Shown: positions 32,565 to 43,599 of the stretch, piece by piece
How the letters are laid out: every line of letters begins with the position of its first letter
Numbering within the stretch: the stretch's first letter is position 1
NCBI GenBank assembly: GCA_030447905.1
Contig: JAUJNZ010000006.1
Span: forward strand, 7,813 to 71,812
Direction of reading: 5' to 3'
Length of the DNA stretch: 64,000 nt
Source of the DNA: Thermoleophilaceae bacterium
GTDB lineage: Bacteria > Actinomycetota > Thermoleophilia > Solirubrobacterales > Thermoleophilaceae
The notes under the pieces: generated by a model
Database searches by the model: none
What the model saw: the letters and a program-made list of their open reading frames with translations, nothing else
Told to the model about the DNA's origin: nothing
Position numbers and translations under genes: made by a program

Positions 32565-33865
32565 GCTGGTTCCACCTCGGCGCTCACCGCATCGTCCTCC
32601 CCCGGCGCCGGGTCCACGAGCTGCGGGCCGGTCCGGGCCCGCTCCGGAGGCACGTGCAGGGTCTGGGAGATGACCTCGAGGGAGAGCACGCCGGCGAGGC
32701 GGCCGCCGGAGTCGACGACGGGTGAGTAGTGGACCTCGGACTCGATCAGGTCGGCGAGGGCATCGCGGAGCACGTCGTCGAGCTCCACCAGCGGCTCGGC
32801 GCGCGAGCGCAGCTCCGGCCGCACGCGCTCCCCTGCGAAACCGCGCTCGGACAGCCAGCCCTGCGGACGGCCGTGGTCGTCCACGAGCACGGGCATGTCG
32901 ATGTCGGCCTCGGCGATCTTACGGCGGGCCTCGTCGACCGGCTCCCCGGAGCGCACCGTCGCCGCGCTCCAGAGATCGATGTCGCGCACGCGCTGGAGCG
33001 CGAGCCGCTTGAGCGCGCGGTCGGCACCGACGAAGTCCTCGACGAACTCGTCGGCGGGGTACATCAGGAGCTCGGCCGGCGACGCGTACTGGGCCAACCG
33101 TCCACCGGCGCGGAGAACGGCGATCCGGTCGCCCATCTTGATCGCCTCGTCGATGTCGTGGGTGACGAACACGACCGTCTTGCGGATCTCGGCCTGCAGG
33201 CGCAGGAACTCGTTCTGGAGGCGCTCGCGGTTGATCGGGTCGATCGCGCCGAAGGGCTCGTCCATAAGCATCAGCGGCGGGTCGGCGGCGAGCGCGCGCG
33301 CCACGCCGACGCGCTGGCGCTGGCCGCCCGAGAGCTGCGCCGGATAGCGCTCAGCCGTCCCCTCCTCGAGTGAGACGAGCTCGAGCAGCTCCCGGACGCG
33401 CGCTTCGATGCGGTCGCGATCCCAGCCGAGCAGGCGCGGGACCACGGCCACGTTGGCGGCCACGGTGAGGTGGGGGAAGAGCCCGATCTGCTGGATCGCG
33501 TAGCCGATCTCGCGGCGCAGCTCCGCGGGGGCGCGGTCGCGGACGCTGCGATCGTCGAGCAGGATGTCGCCCTCGGTGATCTCGATCATGCGGTTGACCA
33601 TGCGCATCGCCGTGGTCTTGCCGCAGCCCGAGGGGCCGACGAGCACACAGATCTCGCCCGCCGGTACGGTCAGCGACAGGCCGTCGACAGCGGCGTCCTC
33701 CTGGCCGGGGTAGCGCTTGGTGGCCGAGCGGAACTCGAGCGTCGCCGCCTGCGGTCGCGGCCGGACTGCTTCGGAGTTGGGCGAGGTTTGCGGGGCGGTC
33801 ACTTCGCGCGGATAGGCGCGACCGGCCGCGTCGTCGAAGATGTGAAGATCCCGTGATTGTCCCAT
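32561..33865 (-). CDS. opuCA: OpuC-type ABC transporter ATPase with CBS domains
   Basis: A 434-aa ATPase. The nucleotide-binding domain has Walker A GPSGCGKTT, signature LSGGQRQR and Walker B LMLMDEP, all intact. After about residue 260, two CBS domains follow (DRALKRLALQRVRDIDLW..., then DVLRDALADLIESEVHYSPVVDSGGRLAGVLS). In OpuA-type transporters such CBS pairs sense ionic strength or cyclic-di-AMP, so osmotic gating is plausible. The start is uncertain: ATG at 33865 was used; GTG at 33802 would remove 21 residues. The divergent acs gene starts about 175 bp away. Confidence 0.93.
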   Translation of the reverse strand: MGQSRDLHIFDDAAGRAYPREVTAPQTSPNSEAVRPRPQAATLEFRSATKRYPGQEDAAVDGLSLTVPAGEICVLVGPSGCGKTTAMRMVNRMIEITEGDILLDDRSVRDRAPAELRREIGYAIQQIGLFPHLTVAANVAVVPRLLGWDRDRIEARVRELLELVSLEEGTAERYPAQLSGGQRQRVGVARALAADPPLMLMDEPFGAIDPINRERLQNEFLRLQAEIRKTVVFVTHDIDEAIKMGDRIAVLRAGGRLAQYASPAELLMYPADEFVEDFVGADRALKRLALQRVRDIDLWSAATVRSGEPVDEARRKIAEADIDMPVLVDDHGRPQGWLSERGFAGERVRPELRSRAEPLVELDDVLRDALADLIESEVHYSPVVDSGGRLAGVLSLEVISQTLHVPPERARTGPQLVDPAPGEDDAVSAEVEPA

Positions 33866-34040
33866 ACGGGCGGCGCAGCGCGGGCTCGCCGCCGTGGCCA
33901 CCGCCGGTCAGGCGCCCGCCGCGGTTGCGGGCGTCCGGGATGCGGGTACAGACCGCAAGACGGTGCCGGCCTCACTCAGGGCCGCGCCGACTCGGACAGC
34001 GGATCGGCTGGGGGCTCGGCCGCCGGCGGAAGGAGGAGAG

Positions 34041-36032
<1,992 letters not shown>

Positions 36033-36092
36033 GCGCCGAACGGGGCGAGCGATCGCAGCCGCCGACCAAGGTGAGGTTGCCCCTTGGCGTGC

Positions 36093-36386
36093 TCAGCGAC
36101 CGGCCGGATCGCCCTCGTCCTGCCCCCCCGAGCGCTCCGACGCCCGTGCGAGTTCTCGGGCCAGCTCGGCTCGGAGGGCACCGATGGTCGCCTCGTCGAC
36201 CGAGGAGGCGGACCCTTCGTCCTCATCGGCCCCGGCCCCGCGTCGCTTCAGGACGCGCGCGAGGGCGGCGGGAAGGCCGCCACGGCCGGCGGGGGCGGTG
36301 CGACCGACTTGTCCGGCGGCCGCCCGTGCCCGGTCGGCGAGCGCGGACGGAGGGCGCTTTACCCTCAGACGGTCACGCCATCTCAC
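36093..36386 (-). CDS. small hypothetical protein
   Basis: A possible 97-aa protein from GTG 36386. It begins with a basic stretch (RWRDRLRVKRPPSALADRARAAAG) and ends with a long acidic/Ala-rich helix (EATIGALRAELARELARASERSG). The shift from basic to acidic helix looks more like a real small protein than a frame shadow, but there is no clear ribosome site and no family I recognise. It is convergent with acs (61 bp between stops) and lies next to a gene relic. Confidence 0.35.
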   Translation of the reverse strand: MRWRDRLRVKRPPSALADRARAAAGQVGRTAPAGRGGLPAALARVLKRRGAGADEDEGSASSVDEATIGALRAELARELARASERSGGQDEGDPAGR

Positions 36387-36526
36387 TGCCGCTCCCCCGC
36401 GATCGGATCTCTGGTCTGCGTATCAAGGCGTCTGGCACTCTGCGGCATCCTCGCGCGGCGAGCGGACGCCGATGAGAAAGGCGAGCTGGCGTCGGCACTC
36501 ACGCCGGCACGGCGAGGTCAAGCGGC

Positions 36527-36727
36527 TCACAGCAGCAGCGTTCCCTCTACGACCACGACGGCATCGCCGCCGACCCCCTCGATCACGGTCTCGATCCGGC
36601 ATGCGAACCATCGTCTCGTCGTCGAGCGCCTCGGCCCATCCACCACGGTGAGTCCGTTGCCCTCCGGCGGGGTCTGCGCGAAGACGTCGAGCAGCGTGTG
36701 GGGGAAGGCGGCCAGGTGCTCGCACCC
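36527..36727 (-). pseudogene. phzF-like gene relic (N- and C-terminal ends only)
   Basis: A 62-codon stretch on the minus strand reads FPHTLLDVFAQTPPEGNGLTVV, which resembles the N-terminus of PhzF-family isomerases (VDVFxxxPFxGNxLAVV), and then directly RIETVIEGVGGDAVVVVEGTLLL before a stop, which resembles the PhzF C-terminal strand (VGGxAVVVxEGxL). Between them, the expected DAEALDDETMxR segment appears in another frame as AEALDDETMVRM (about 36600-36636). About 200 central residues are missing, there is a frame change, and a stop precedes the first residue with no start codon. I read this as the collapsed remnant of a phzF gene. Family recall only. Confidence 0.6.
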
Positions 36728-36848
36728 TCAGGCCGGATCCGGCGTCAGGCGGTCTCGGTCGCCGTAGAGCCCTCGGAAGACCGGTGGCGGACAGGCGCCA
36801 GCCTCGGGCTGGCGAGGGCGCCGCTAGCTCGGCGACGAGGCAACTAGG

Positions 36849-37805
36849 ATGCCGACCGTGCGCGCCGCCACCGTCCGCGACGGCGAGGTCGCAGTGGAGG
36901 AGCACCCCGACCCCGAGCCGGGCGCCGGCGAGCTGCTCGTCAGGGTGTGCGCCGCCGGCCTGAACGGCGCCGACATGCTCCAGCGCCGCGGTCGCTATCC
37001 GGCTCCCCCGGGCTCCCCGCCCGACATCCTCGGCCTCGAGCTCGCCGGCGAGGTCGCCGCGCGCGGTCCGGGCGCCGAGCGCTTCTCCGAGGGAGATCGG
37101 GTGATGGCCGTCGTCGGGGGCGGGGGCCAGGCCGAGCTGTGCGTCGTACACGAGCGCGCCGCCATGCCCGTCCCCGAAGCGCTCGACTGGCTCCCCGCGG
37201 GAGGCGCTCCGGAGGTCTTCGCCACCGCCGACGACGCGCTCTTCTCCCAGGCGGGGCTCGAGCCCGGCGAGCGGCTGCTCGTCCACGGCGGGGCCGGCGG
37301 GGTCGGCACGGCGGCCGTCCAGCTCGGTCGTGCGGCGGGCGCGCGCGTGACCGCGACCGTACGCCGCGAGGAGGCCCGTCCCGCGGTCGAGGGGCTCGGG
37401 GCCACGGCGGCGATCGACCCCGACGGCTTCGCCGATCACGGTCCCTTCGACGTCGTGCTCGAGCTCGTGGGCGCCCCCAACTTCCCGGCCAACTTCGACG
37501 CGCTGGCCACCGGCGGCCGGATCGTGGTGATCGGCGTCGGTGGTGGTCCCAAGCTCGAGAGCTTCAACCTGCTCGGGCTGATGGGCAGGCGCGCCCGCGT
37601 CATGGGCTCGACTCTGCGGGCCCGGCCGCTCGAGGAGAAGGCCATGGTCACCCGCTGCGTCGAGCGACGCGTGCTACCGCTGCTGGCTTCGGGAGCGATC
37701 GAGGTCCCGGTGGCCGAGACCTTCGGACTGGATCGCGTGGCCGAGGCGTACGAGCGGTTCGAGGCGGGCGGAAAGCTCGGCAAGGTAGTGCTGGAGGTCG
37801 GGTAG
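36849..37805 (+). CDS. quinone oxidoreductase (PIG3/Qor-like MDR family)
   Basis: A 318-aa NADPH-dependent oxidoreductase of the medium-chain dehydrogenase superfamily without the structural zinc Cys cluster. Visible are the N-terminal GroES-like domain (CAAGLNGADMLQRRGRYPAPPG, the PIG3-type signature), the NADPH-binding GGAGGVGTAAVQLGRAAGA (about 142-160) and VVLELVGAPNF. These enzymes reduce quinones or enones. It precedes the Stf0 gene by 15 bp and the two are probably cotranscribed. ATG at 36849 begins MPTVRAATVRDG, a normal start for the family. Confidence 0.88.
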   Translation: MPTVRAATVRDGEVAVEEHPDPEPGAGELLVRVCAAGLNGADMLQRRGRYPAPPGSPPDILGLELAGEVAARGPGAERFSEGDRVMAVVGGGGQAELCVVHERAAMPVPEALDWLPAGGAPEVFATADDALFSQAGLEPGERLLVHGGAGGVGTAAVQLGRAAGARVTATVRREEARPAVEGLGATAAIDPDGFADHGPFDVVLELVGAPNFPANFDALATGGRIVVIGVGGGPKLESFNLLGLMGRRARVMGSTLRARPLEEKAMVTRCVERRVLPLLASGAIEVPVAETFGLDRVAEAYERFEAGGKLGKVVLEVG

Positions 37806-37820
37806 GAGCGTCGCTCTCCC

Positions 37821-38696
37821 ATGACCGACTCCGGCACCGAAAGCCGATGCTCCTACCTGATCTGCGCTACCCCGCGCAGCGGCAGCACCCTCCTGTGCGA
37901 GGCGCTCTCGGCGACCGCGGTGGCCGGTCGCCCGGCCGAGTACTTCGAGGCCCTGTACGACACCGGCCTGCCCCGGCGGCCGACCGACTACTTCGAGGGC
38001 CTGCGCGCCGTGCCGGCGGCGAGGGCTCTTGCCGACCGACTTCCCGCCGAGGGCGGCGACGCCCGCGAGGCGCTCAGGCAGGCCGCCACCTACCGCGACT
38101 ACCTGTCATGGGTCTTCGCCGCGGGCACGACGCCTAACGGGGTCTTCGGGGCGAAGCTCATGTGGGGCCACGTCGACCACTTCGTCTCGTACCTCCGCGA
38201 GCTGCCCGAGCATGCCGGAAAGCCGGTGCCGAGGATGTTCGCCGATGTCTTTCCCTCGCTGCGCTACGTCCGGGTCCTCCGCCGCGACAAGGTCCGCCAG
38301 GCGGTCTCGCTGTGGAAGGCCCTCCAGACGGCGATCTGGCGGATCGAGCGGTCCCGGTCCGGTGACGAGGAACCGCGCCGCAGCCGGGAGGGCGAGTTCT
38401 CCTTCGACGCGATCGATCACCTCCGGCGCCAGATCTCAGTCCACGAGGCCGCCTGGACCAACTACTTCGAGGAAGCCGCCATCGAGCCGCTGACGATCGT
38501 CTACGAGGACTTCGTCGACGCCTATGAGGAAACCTTGGTCGAGACGCTCGGATACGTGGGCGTGGCACCGGAGGCGCGCAGCGCACCGGCGCTCGAGATG
38601 CACCGCCAGGCCGACGCGACCTCAGAGGAGTGGGTCGAGCGCTACGAGGGAGGGGGTACGCTCGGCGCCGCTGAAAGCCGCTCGCCGGGGCCTTGA
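37821..38696 (+). CDS. Stf0-type sulfotransferase
   Basis: A 291-aa PAPS-dependent sulfotransferase. The 5'-phosphosulfate-binding loop YLICATPRSGSTLLCEAL (about 12-29) and the following AGRPAEYFEAL match Stf0, the trehalose 2-sulfotransferase that makes the first intermediate of mycobacterial sulfolipid-1. Later, LRYVRVLRRDKVRQAVSLWKA carries the 3'-phosphate-binding Arg/Ser of the family. The acceptor here is unknown; trehalose or another envelope sugar is possible. It is 15 bp after a quinone reductase. Together with the sulfatase-like proteins at the left end it suggests sulfated surface glycolipids, which is inference. Confidence 0.88.
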   Translation: MTDSGTESRCSYLICATPRSGSTLLCEALSATAVAGRPAEYFEALYDTGLPRRPTDYFEGLRAVPAARALADRLPAEGGDAREALRQAATYRDYLSWVFAAGTTPNGVFGAKLMWGHVDHFVSYLRELPEHAGKPVPRMFADVFPSLRYVRVLRRDKVRQAVSLWKALQTAIWRIERSRSGDEEPRRSREGEFSFDAIDHLRRQISVHEAAWTNYFEEAAIEPLTIVYEDFVDAYEETLVETLGYVGVAPEARSAPALEMHRQADATSEEWVERYEGGGTLGAAESRSPGP

Positions 38697-38786
38697 ACGC
38701 CCAGGAGACGACCCGGTCGATGGGGGGGGTCCTGGGGGACTACGGCCCGGTCGAGTCAATCGAGAACGCGATCGTCGACACTGTCG

Positions 38787-40010
38787 TCACCGCAGCCGCT
38801 CGACGATCATCGCCATCCCCTGGCCGCCCGCGACGCACATGGTCTCCAGGCCGACCGTTCCGTCGCCCGCCTCGAGCCCGTTGAGCAGAGTGGCCATGAT
38901 CCGTGCCCCGGTCATCCCGAAGGGGTGGCCGAGGGCAATCGCGCCGCCGTGGGGGTTGAGCTTGTCGTAGTCGATCCCGATCTCGTCGGCGATCGGGATG
39001 ACCTGGGCGGCGAAGGCCTCGTTGAGCTCGATGACATCGATGTCGCCGATCGCCATGCCGGCGCGCTCGAGTACCTTGCGGATGGCACCGATCGGCGCCA
39101 CGCCCATGATCTCGGGCTCGAGGCCGCTCGTGGCCGAGGCGACGATGCGGGCGCGCGGGTTGAGGTTGAGCTCGCGGGCGCGTTCCTCGGACATCACGAG
39201 CACCGCGGCCGCCCCGTCGTTGAGGGGGCACGAGTTCCCGGCGGTCACGCGGCCGTTCTCGCGGAAGGCCGGCACGAGCTGCTGGAGCTTCTCGAACGAG
39301 GAGTCGGCGCGGGGGCCGTCGTCGGTGTCGACCGTCGAGCCGTCGGGGAGCTCGACCGGGACGATCTCGCGGTCGAAGAAGCCCGAGTCGCGAGCCTCCA
39401 CCGCTAGCTCCTGCGAGCGCTGGGCGTAGCGGTCCATGTCGTCGCGCGGGACGTCCCAACGCTCGGCGACGTTCTCGGCGGTCTGCCCCATGGCGATGTA
39501 GGCGTCCGGGCGCCCGTCGTGGCCGGCGATCTTCTCGTTCTTGAACTCGGGACGCGGGATCTGGTCCTTGGCGCCCTCGGGAGCGTTGTCGATGATCATC
39601 CCCATGACCTGGGGCAGGCCATCCTCGCTCCACGGCCCCACGCGCGAGACGTTCTCCACGCCGGCGGCGATGAAGGTGTCTCCCTCGCCGGCCCTGACCG
39701 CGTGGGCGGCCATCCGGATGGCCTGGAGGCTCGAGGCGCAGTAGCGGTGGACGGTCGTGCCGGTCGTCGTGTCGGGGAGCCGTGAGAGCAGGCCGATCGT
39801 CCGGCCGACGTTGTAGGACTGCTCACCCTGCGGCAGGCCGCAGCCGCAGATCAGGTCCTCGACTTCCTCCGGACTGATCTCGGGGTTGCGGTCGAGAAGC
39901 TGATCGACGACGAGGGCGCCGAGGTCGTCGGGGCGCACCTGCGTCAGCGAGCCCTTGAAGGCCCGCCCGATCGGGGTGCGGACGGCGTCGACGATGACGG
40001 CTTCGGGCAT
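38787..40010 (-). CDS. fadA: thiolase family acetyl-CoA acyltransferase
   Basis: A 407-aa thiolase. The acyl-accepting Cys91 sits in VHRYCASSLQAI, the catalytic His362 in GHPFGMTGAR and the proton-transfer Cys392 in CVAGGQGMAM, all at family-typical positions. It either cleaves 3-ketoacyl-CoA in beta-oxidation or condenses acetyl-CoA; the HRYC form is common in degradative thiolases. A short-chain dehydrogenase of the 3-hydroxyacyl-CoA dehydrogenase type lies upstream on the same strand (126 bp), which would provide the preceding oxidation step. ATG at 40010. Confidence 0.92.
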   Translation of the reverse strand: MPEAVIVDAVRTPIGRAFKGSLTQVRPDDLGALVVDQLLDRNPEISPEEVEDLICGCGLPQGEQSYNVGRTIGLLSRLPDTTTGTTVHRYCASSLQAIRMAAHAVRAGEGDTFIAAGVENVSRVGPWSEDGLPQVMGMIIDNAPEGAKDQIPRPEFKNEKIAGHDGRPDAYIAMGQTAENVAERWDVPRDDMDRYAQRSQELAVEARDSGFFDREIVPVELPDGSTVDTDDGPRADSSFEKLQQLVPAFRENGRVTAGNSCPLNDGAAAVLVMSEERARELNLNPRARIVASATSGLEPEIMGVAPIGAIRKVLERAGMAIGDIDVIELNEAFAAQVIPIADEIGIDYDKLNPHGGAIALGHPFGMTGARIMATLLNGLEAGDGTVGLETMCVAGGQGMAMIVERLR

Positions 40011-40136
40011 GGGCTTCGGGTTCTCCTGGATCGCTCGGGAAAGGGCGGCGGTGATCCCCGCCGCGACTCATCCTATTCCGGCGGGGTGCACGGCCTGCGT
40101 ACAAGGTTCGATGCGGCGACTCGGGCGGTCGCCCCC

Positions 40137-40943
40137 TCAGCGCGGCGGCATCCGCAGGGCTCCGTCGAGGCGGATCGTCTCGCCGTTCAACATCTCGTTC
40201 TCGCCGATATGGCAGGCGAGCTCGGCGAACTCGGCCGGCCGGCCGAGCCGCGAGGGAAAGGGGATCTGCTCGCCGAGGGCGGTGCGCGTCTGCTCGGGCA
40301 GGCCGCCGAGGAGCGGCGTGTCGAAGACGCCGGGGGCGATCGTGCAGACCCGGATCCCGCTGCGGGCCAGGTCGCGAGCCGCGGGCAGCGTCAGTGCGAC
40401 CACGCCGCCCTTCGACGCCGCGTACGCGGCCTGGCCGATCTGGCCGTCGAATGCGGCGACCGAGGCGGTCATTACCACCGCGCCACGCTCGCCGCCCTCG
40501 TCGGGCTCGTTGGCCGCCATAGCCGCGGCGGCGAGGCGCAGCACGTTGAAGCTCCCGATCAGGTTGACGCGGACCACGGTCTCGAAGGGCTCGAGCGCTG
40601 CGGGGCCCTCGCGCCCGACCGTGCGCTCGCCCCATCCGATGCCGGCGCAGGAGGCCAAAAAGCGCAGCTCTCCAAAGGCGTCGACGGCCCCCCGGACCGC
40701 CGCCTCCACCTGCTCGGGGTCGGTCACGTCGGCCTCGAAGCCGACCGCCGCGGGCGCCGCCGAGCCGGGTCCCCCCGCGGCCGACCCGCCGGCTCCGAGC
40801 TGGCCGGCGAGCTCGCTCGCCCGCTCGCCGTCGCGGTCGACGACGGCGACCCGCGCGCCCCGTTCGACGAGCGCCAGTGCGGTCGCCGCGCCGAGCCCCG
40901 AGGCGCCGCCCGCCACGAGGGCGCCGACTCCGTCGAGCCTCAT
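40137..40943 (-). CDS. type II 3-hydroxyacyl-CoA dehydrogenase-like SDR
   Basis: A 268-aa short-chain dehydrogenase. NAD-binding GGASGLGAA (12-20), Asp36 after the second strand (VVDRD, NAD preference), and catalytic Ser161, Tyr174 and Lys178. The C-terminal [20 protein letters not shown]...[16 protein letters not shown] is the diagnostic tail of HSD17B10/type II HADH. It should oxidise 3-hydroxyacyl-CoA. A Gly/Ala-rich loop near residues 50-66 is longer than usual. Its ATG overlaps the egtD stop by one base (TGATG), so it is translated together with the ergothioneine genes; the thiolase lies downstream. Confidence 0.88.
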   Translation of the reverse strand: MRLDGVGALVAGGASGLGAATALALVERGARVAVVDRDGERASELAGQLGAGGSAAGGPGSAAPAAVGFEADVTDPEQVEAAVRGAVDAFGELRFLASCAGIGWGERTVGREGPAALEPFETVVRVNLIGSFNVLRLAAAAMAANEPDEGGERGAVVMTASVAAFDGQIGQAAYAASKGGVVALTLPAARDLARSGIRVCTIAPGVFDTPLLGGLPEQTRTALGEQIPFPSRLGRPAEFAELACHIGENEMLNGETIRLDGALRMPPR

Positions 40944-41944
40944 CACCGCGCTTCTTCCGGCACCGCCACGCTGACCGAGAACAGATCGTCCTCGTCGCTG
41001 AGCAGGCGCTCGAGGCGAAAGCCCGCCTCGACGAGCTCGTGCTCGAGTCGGGCCCGGGTGAACTTGGAGGAGATCTCCGTGAGCAGCTTCTCTCCGGCCG
41101 CGAACGCGACCTCGAGGCCGTCGAGGCCCGCGAACCGGACCCGCTGCGCCGAGCGCGCGAGCAGCCCCAGCTCCACTCGTTGGTGGGCCTCGTCCCAGCG
41201 CGCGAAGGGCTCGAACGCATCGAGCTCGAAGTCGGCGCCGAGCTCGCGATTGAGCACCCGGAGCGCGTTGGCGGTGAACGTGCGGGTCATGCCTCGGGAG
41301 TCGTCGTAGGCGGCGACGATCACCGACGGATCCTTCACGAGGTCGGCGCCGAGCAGCAACCGGTCGTCGGGACGCAGGAGCGAGCGCAAGCGAGCGAGCA
41401 TCTCGGCCCGCTCGGGCGGCCCCAGGTTGCCGATCGTTCCGCCCAGGAAGGCGACGAGCCGCCGCCCGGCGGGCTCGGGCAGATCCTCGATATGACGCTC
41501 GAAGTCCCCGACGACGCCGTGGACCGCGAGGCCCGGGTACAGCGTCGTCAGCTCCTCGGCCGAGCGCTCGACCACCGTCGCGTCGACATCGAAGGGCACA
41601 TACCGTCGAAGCGTCCCGGCGCCCGCCATGGCGTAGAGCAGGGCACGGGTCTTCGAGGCGACCCCGGAGCCGAGCTCGAGCAGCTCCTCGGCTCCCGTGC
41701 TGGCCACGATCTCCGGCGCATAGCGGTTGAGGATCGCCCGCTCGCAGCGCGTCGGGTAGTACTCGGGGAGCTCGGTGATCCGGTCGAAGAGCGCAGAGCC
41801 CCGCTCGTCGTAGAGGCACCAGGGCGGGAGCTGCTTAGGCTCGGCCGCGAGACCCGCGCGCACGTTCTCGGCCATCGAATCGGACCCGCCTTCGTCGAGC
41901 AGATCGTCGACGCGGATGTCTGGGGCGGCGGTCGAAGTGGTCAC
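40943..41944 (-). CDS. egtD: L-histidine N-alpha-methyltransferase
   Basis: A 333-aa SAM-dependent enzyme of ergothioneine synthesis. Diagnostic blocks are [27 protein letters not shown], the SAM-binding [16 protein letters not shown], and [12 protein letters not shown] (with Asn for histidine binding). It trimethylates histidine to hercynine. GTG at 41944 lies 7 bp after the egtB stop. The downstream dehydrogenase overlaps by one base. EgtD and EgtB are adjacent, but no egtA, egtC or egtE is present in the window. Confidence 0.95.
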   Translation of the reverse strand: MTTSTAAPDIRVDDLLDEGGSDSMAENVRAGLAAEPKQLPPWCLYDERGSALFDRITELPEYYPTRCERAILNRYAPEIVASTGAEELLELGSGVASKTRALLYAMAGAGTLRRYVPFDVDATVVERSAEELTTLYPGLAVHGVVGDFERHIEDLPEPAGRRLVAFLGGTIGNLGPPERAEMLARLRSLLRPDDRLLLGADLVKDPSVIVAAYDDSRGMTRTFTANALRVLNRELGADFELDAFEPFARWDEAHQRVELGLLARSAQRVRFAGLDGLEVAFAAGEKLLTEISSKFTRARLEHELVEAGFRLERLLSDEDDLFSVSVAVPEEAR

Positions 41945-41951
41945 GAGTGGC

Positions 41952-43334
41952 TCACGCCTCCCGTGCGCAGCGAAAGCCGACGAAGAGCTGGCGGCGGTCG
42001 GGCAGGTCCCAGTTGCGGAAGGTCGGCCGAGCGATCGTGGGCCGCGTCGCCCATGAGCCGCCACGGAGAACGCGTAGCCCCTTCCCGAAGAAGATCTTCG
42101 AGTACTGGGGGTAGGGGAAGACGCGAAATCCTGGGTAGCCTCGGAACTCGCTGGCCGTCCACTCCCAGACGTCGCCGACGAGGCCGAGCGCCCCAACGGC
42201 CGACGCTCCCCCCCAACCGGGCCCGACCGGCCTCGGCGCAGCGGCGTCGAGGTTGGCCCGCTCGGGCGTCGGGGACTCGTCGCCCCAGGGCCAGGCGCGC
42301 GGGCGCCCGGCCGCGGGGTCCCAGGTCGCCGCCTTCTCCCACTCGGCCTCGGTGGGGAGGCGCTTGCCGTGGGCCCGGGCGAACGCCTCCGCCTCGTGCC
42401 AGGAGACGTGGGTCACGGGAAGCGCGGGGTCGAGGGGCTCGAGGCGGTCGAAGCGGCGGACGCGCCCGTCGTCGGTCCAGAACAGCGGGCGCTCGGCCCC
42501 CTCGCGCTCCCGCCACGCCCAGCCCTCCTCCGACCACCATTCTCGACGTCGGTAGCCCCCGCTTTCGACGAACTCGAGATAGGCACCGTTGGAGACCGGC
42601 TCGCGGTCGAGCTCGTACGCGTCGAGCTCGACGGGGTGTCGCGGGCGCTCGTTGTCGTAAGCAAACCCCTCCGGACCCGCGCCGAGGACGGCGGGACCAG
42701 CCTCGATCGTGACGGTCTCCGGACCGGCTGCGGGACTCGCCAGGTCAGGGCGCCAGAGCCCGCCGAACAGCGCCGGGGCGGGCAACTGCCCGCCGGCGAG
42801 CTGCATGGCTTGGAGCATGGTCTCGTTGTGCTGGTGCTCGTGTTGGATGACGAGGTGCCAGACGAAGGCGTGCGCGTTGAGGCGGTCGCCCGAGCCGGAG
42901 ACGTCGACGTCCTCGAGCCCCGCGAGCGCACGCTCGTGGACGACTCGCCCGTAGGCGAGCGCCTCCGCGCAGGGGAGGAATGGCAGGTCCCCCCGGCTCG
43001 AGCGTGGTGTCTCGGTGGCGTCGTAGACCTCGAAGAGGTCGGGCCGCAGGGGTTGCAGGCCCGCAACGGCGCGCGCCAGCCACAGGTCCTCGAAGGCGGC
43101 GACGTGGCCGAGGTCCCAGGCGAGCGGACTCATGATCGGCGAGTACTGACGATCGATCTGCTCGTCGCCCAGAGCGTCGACGAGCGCGAGCGTCCGCTCG
43201 CGGGCCTCGACGAGCAGGTCGGCGATCCGCTCCTTCGGCAGCGGGTCGACCCCTCCGAGGGGCAGTGGTGCGAGATCGGCGAGGCTCACGGCGGGGGCTG
43301 GGGCTTTGTATACCCCGGGACGGAGAAAGTCCAT
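41952..43334 (-). CDS. egtB: ergothioneine biosynthesis protein EgtB (sulfoxide synthase)
   Basis: A 460-aa iron enzyme: an N-terminal DinB-like four-helix domain (about 35-185) and a C-terminal formylglycine-generating-enzyme-like domain (about 205-459). The three iron His are visible as LGHVAAFE (His77) and the HxxxHxE motif in QHEHQHNETM (His165, His169). The C-terminal domain has THVSWHEAEAFARAHGKRLPTEAEWEKAA and GDVWEWTAS. It joins hercynine to cysteine or gamma-glutamylcysteine with O2; which donor is used cannot be told, but no egtA/egtC is nearby. ATG at 43334 starts MDFLRPGVY. First gene of the egtB-egtD-dehydrogenase run. Confidence 0.95.
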   Translation of the reverse strand: MDFLRPGVYKAPAPAVSLADLAPLPLGGVDPLPKERIADLLVEARERTLALVDALGDEQIDRQYSPIMSPLAWDLGHVAAFEDLWLARAVAGLQPLRPDLFEVYDATETPRSSRGDLPFLPCAEALAYGRVVHERALAGLEDVDVSGSGDRLNAHAFVWHLVIQHEHQHNETMLQAMQLAGGQLPAPALFGGLWRPDLASPAAGPETVTIEAGPAVLGAGPEGFAYDNERPRHPVELDAYELDREPVSNGAYLEFVESGGYRRREWWSEEGWAWREREGAERPLFWTDDGRVRRFDRLEPLDPALPVTHVSWHEAEAFARAHGKRLPTEAEWEKAATWDPAAGRPRAWPWGDESPTPERANLDAAAPRPVGPGWGGASAVGALGLVGDVWEWTASEFRGYPGFRVFPYPQYSKIFFGKGLRVLRGGSWATRPTIARPTFRNWDLPDRRQLFVGFRCAREA

Positions 43335-43583
43335 TACGGCCTGCCTACAGTTCCCGGCCAGAGCTGGCGCGGAGGCGCTCTATCGGGGGCGAGACCCGTC
43401 GAAGCCGCGGGACGCTGGTACAAGAACCTCGCCCACCCCGGCTGTCGCGCCATAGCGGCGCTGGACCGTTTCGTGGCCCTCGACGATGCCACGGCATAGC
43501 CCTTCGGCCCGCGTCCGCCGCCCAGGCACGAAAGTGCCGGTGACGAAGCCGCGCTCTGGCGCGCCCCCCGAACGCGCAGGGCG

Positions 43584-43589
43584 TAGAAT
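43584..43589 (+). promoter_or_regulatory. candidate -10 box of glpX
   Basis: TAGAAT lies 10 bp before the glpX ATG, so transcription would begin about 4 nt ahead of the start codon, giving a nearly leaderless mRNA. This agrees with the absence of a ribosome site. No convincing -35 is seen. Confidence 0.4.
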
Positions 43590-43599
43590 CAAGCACCTG

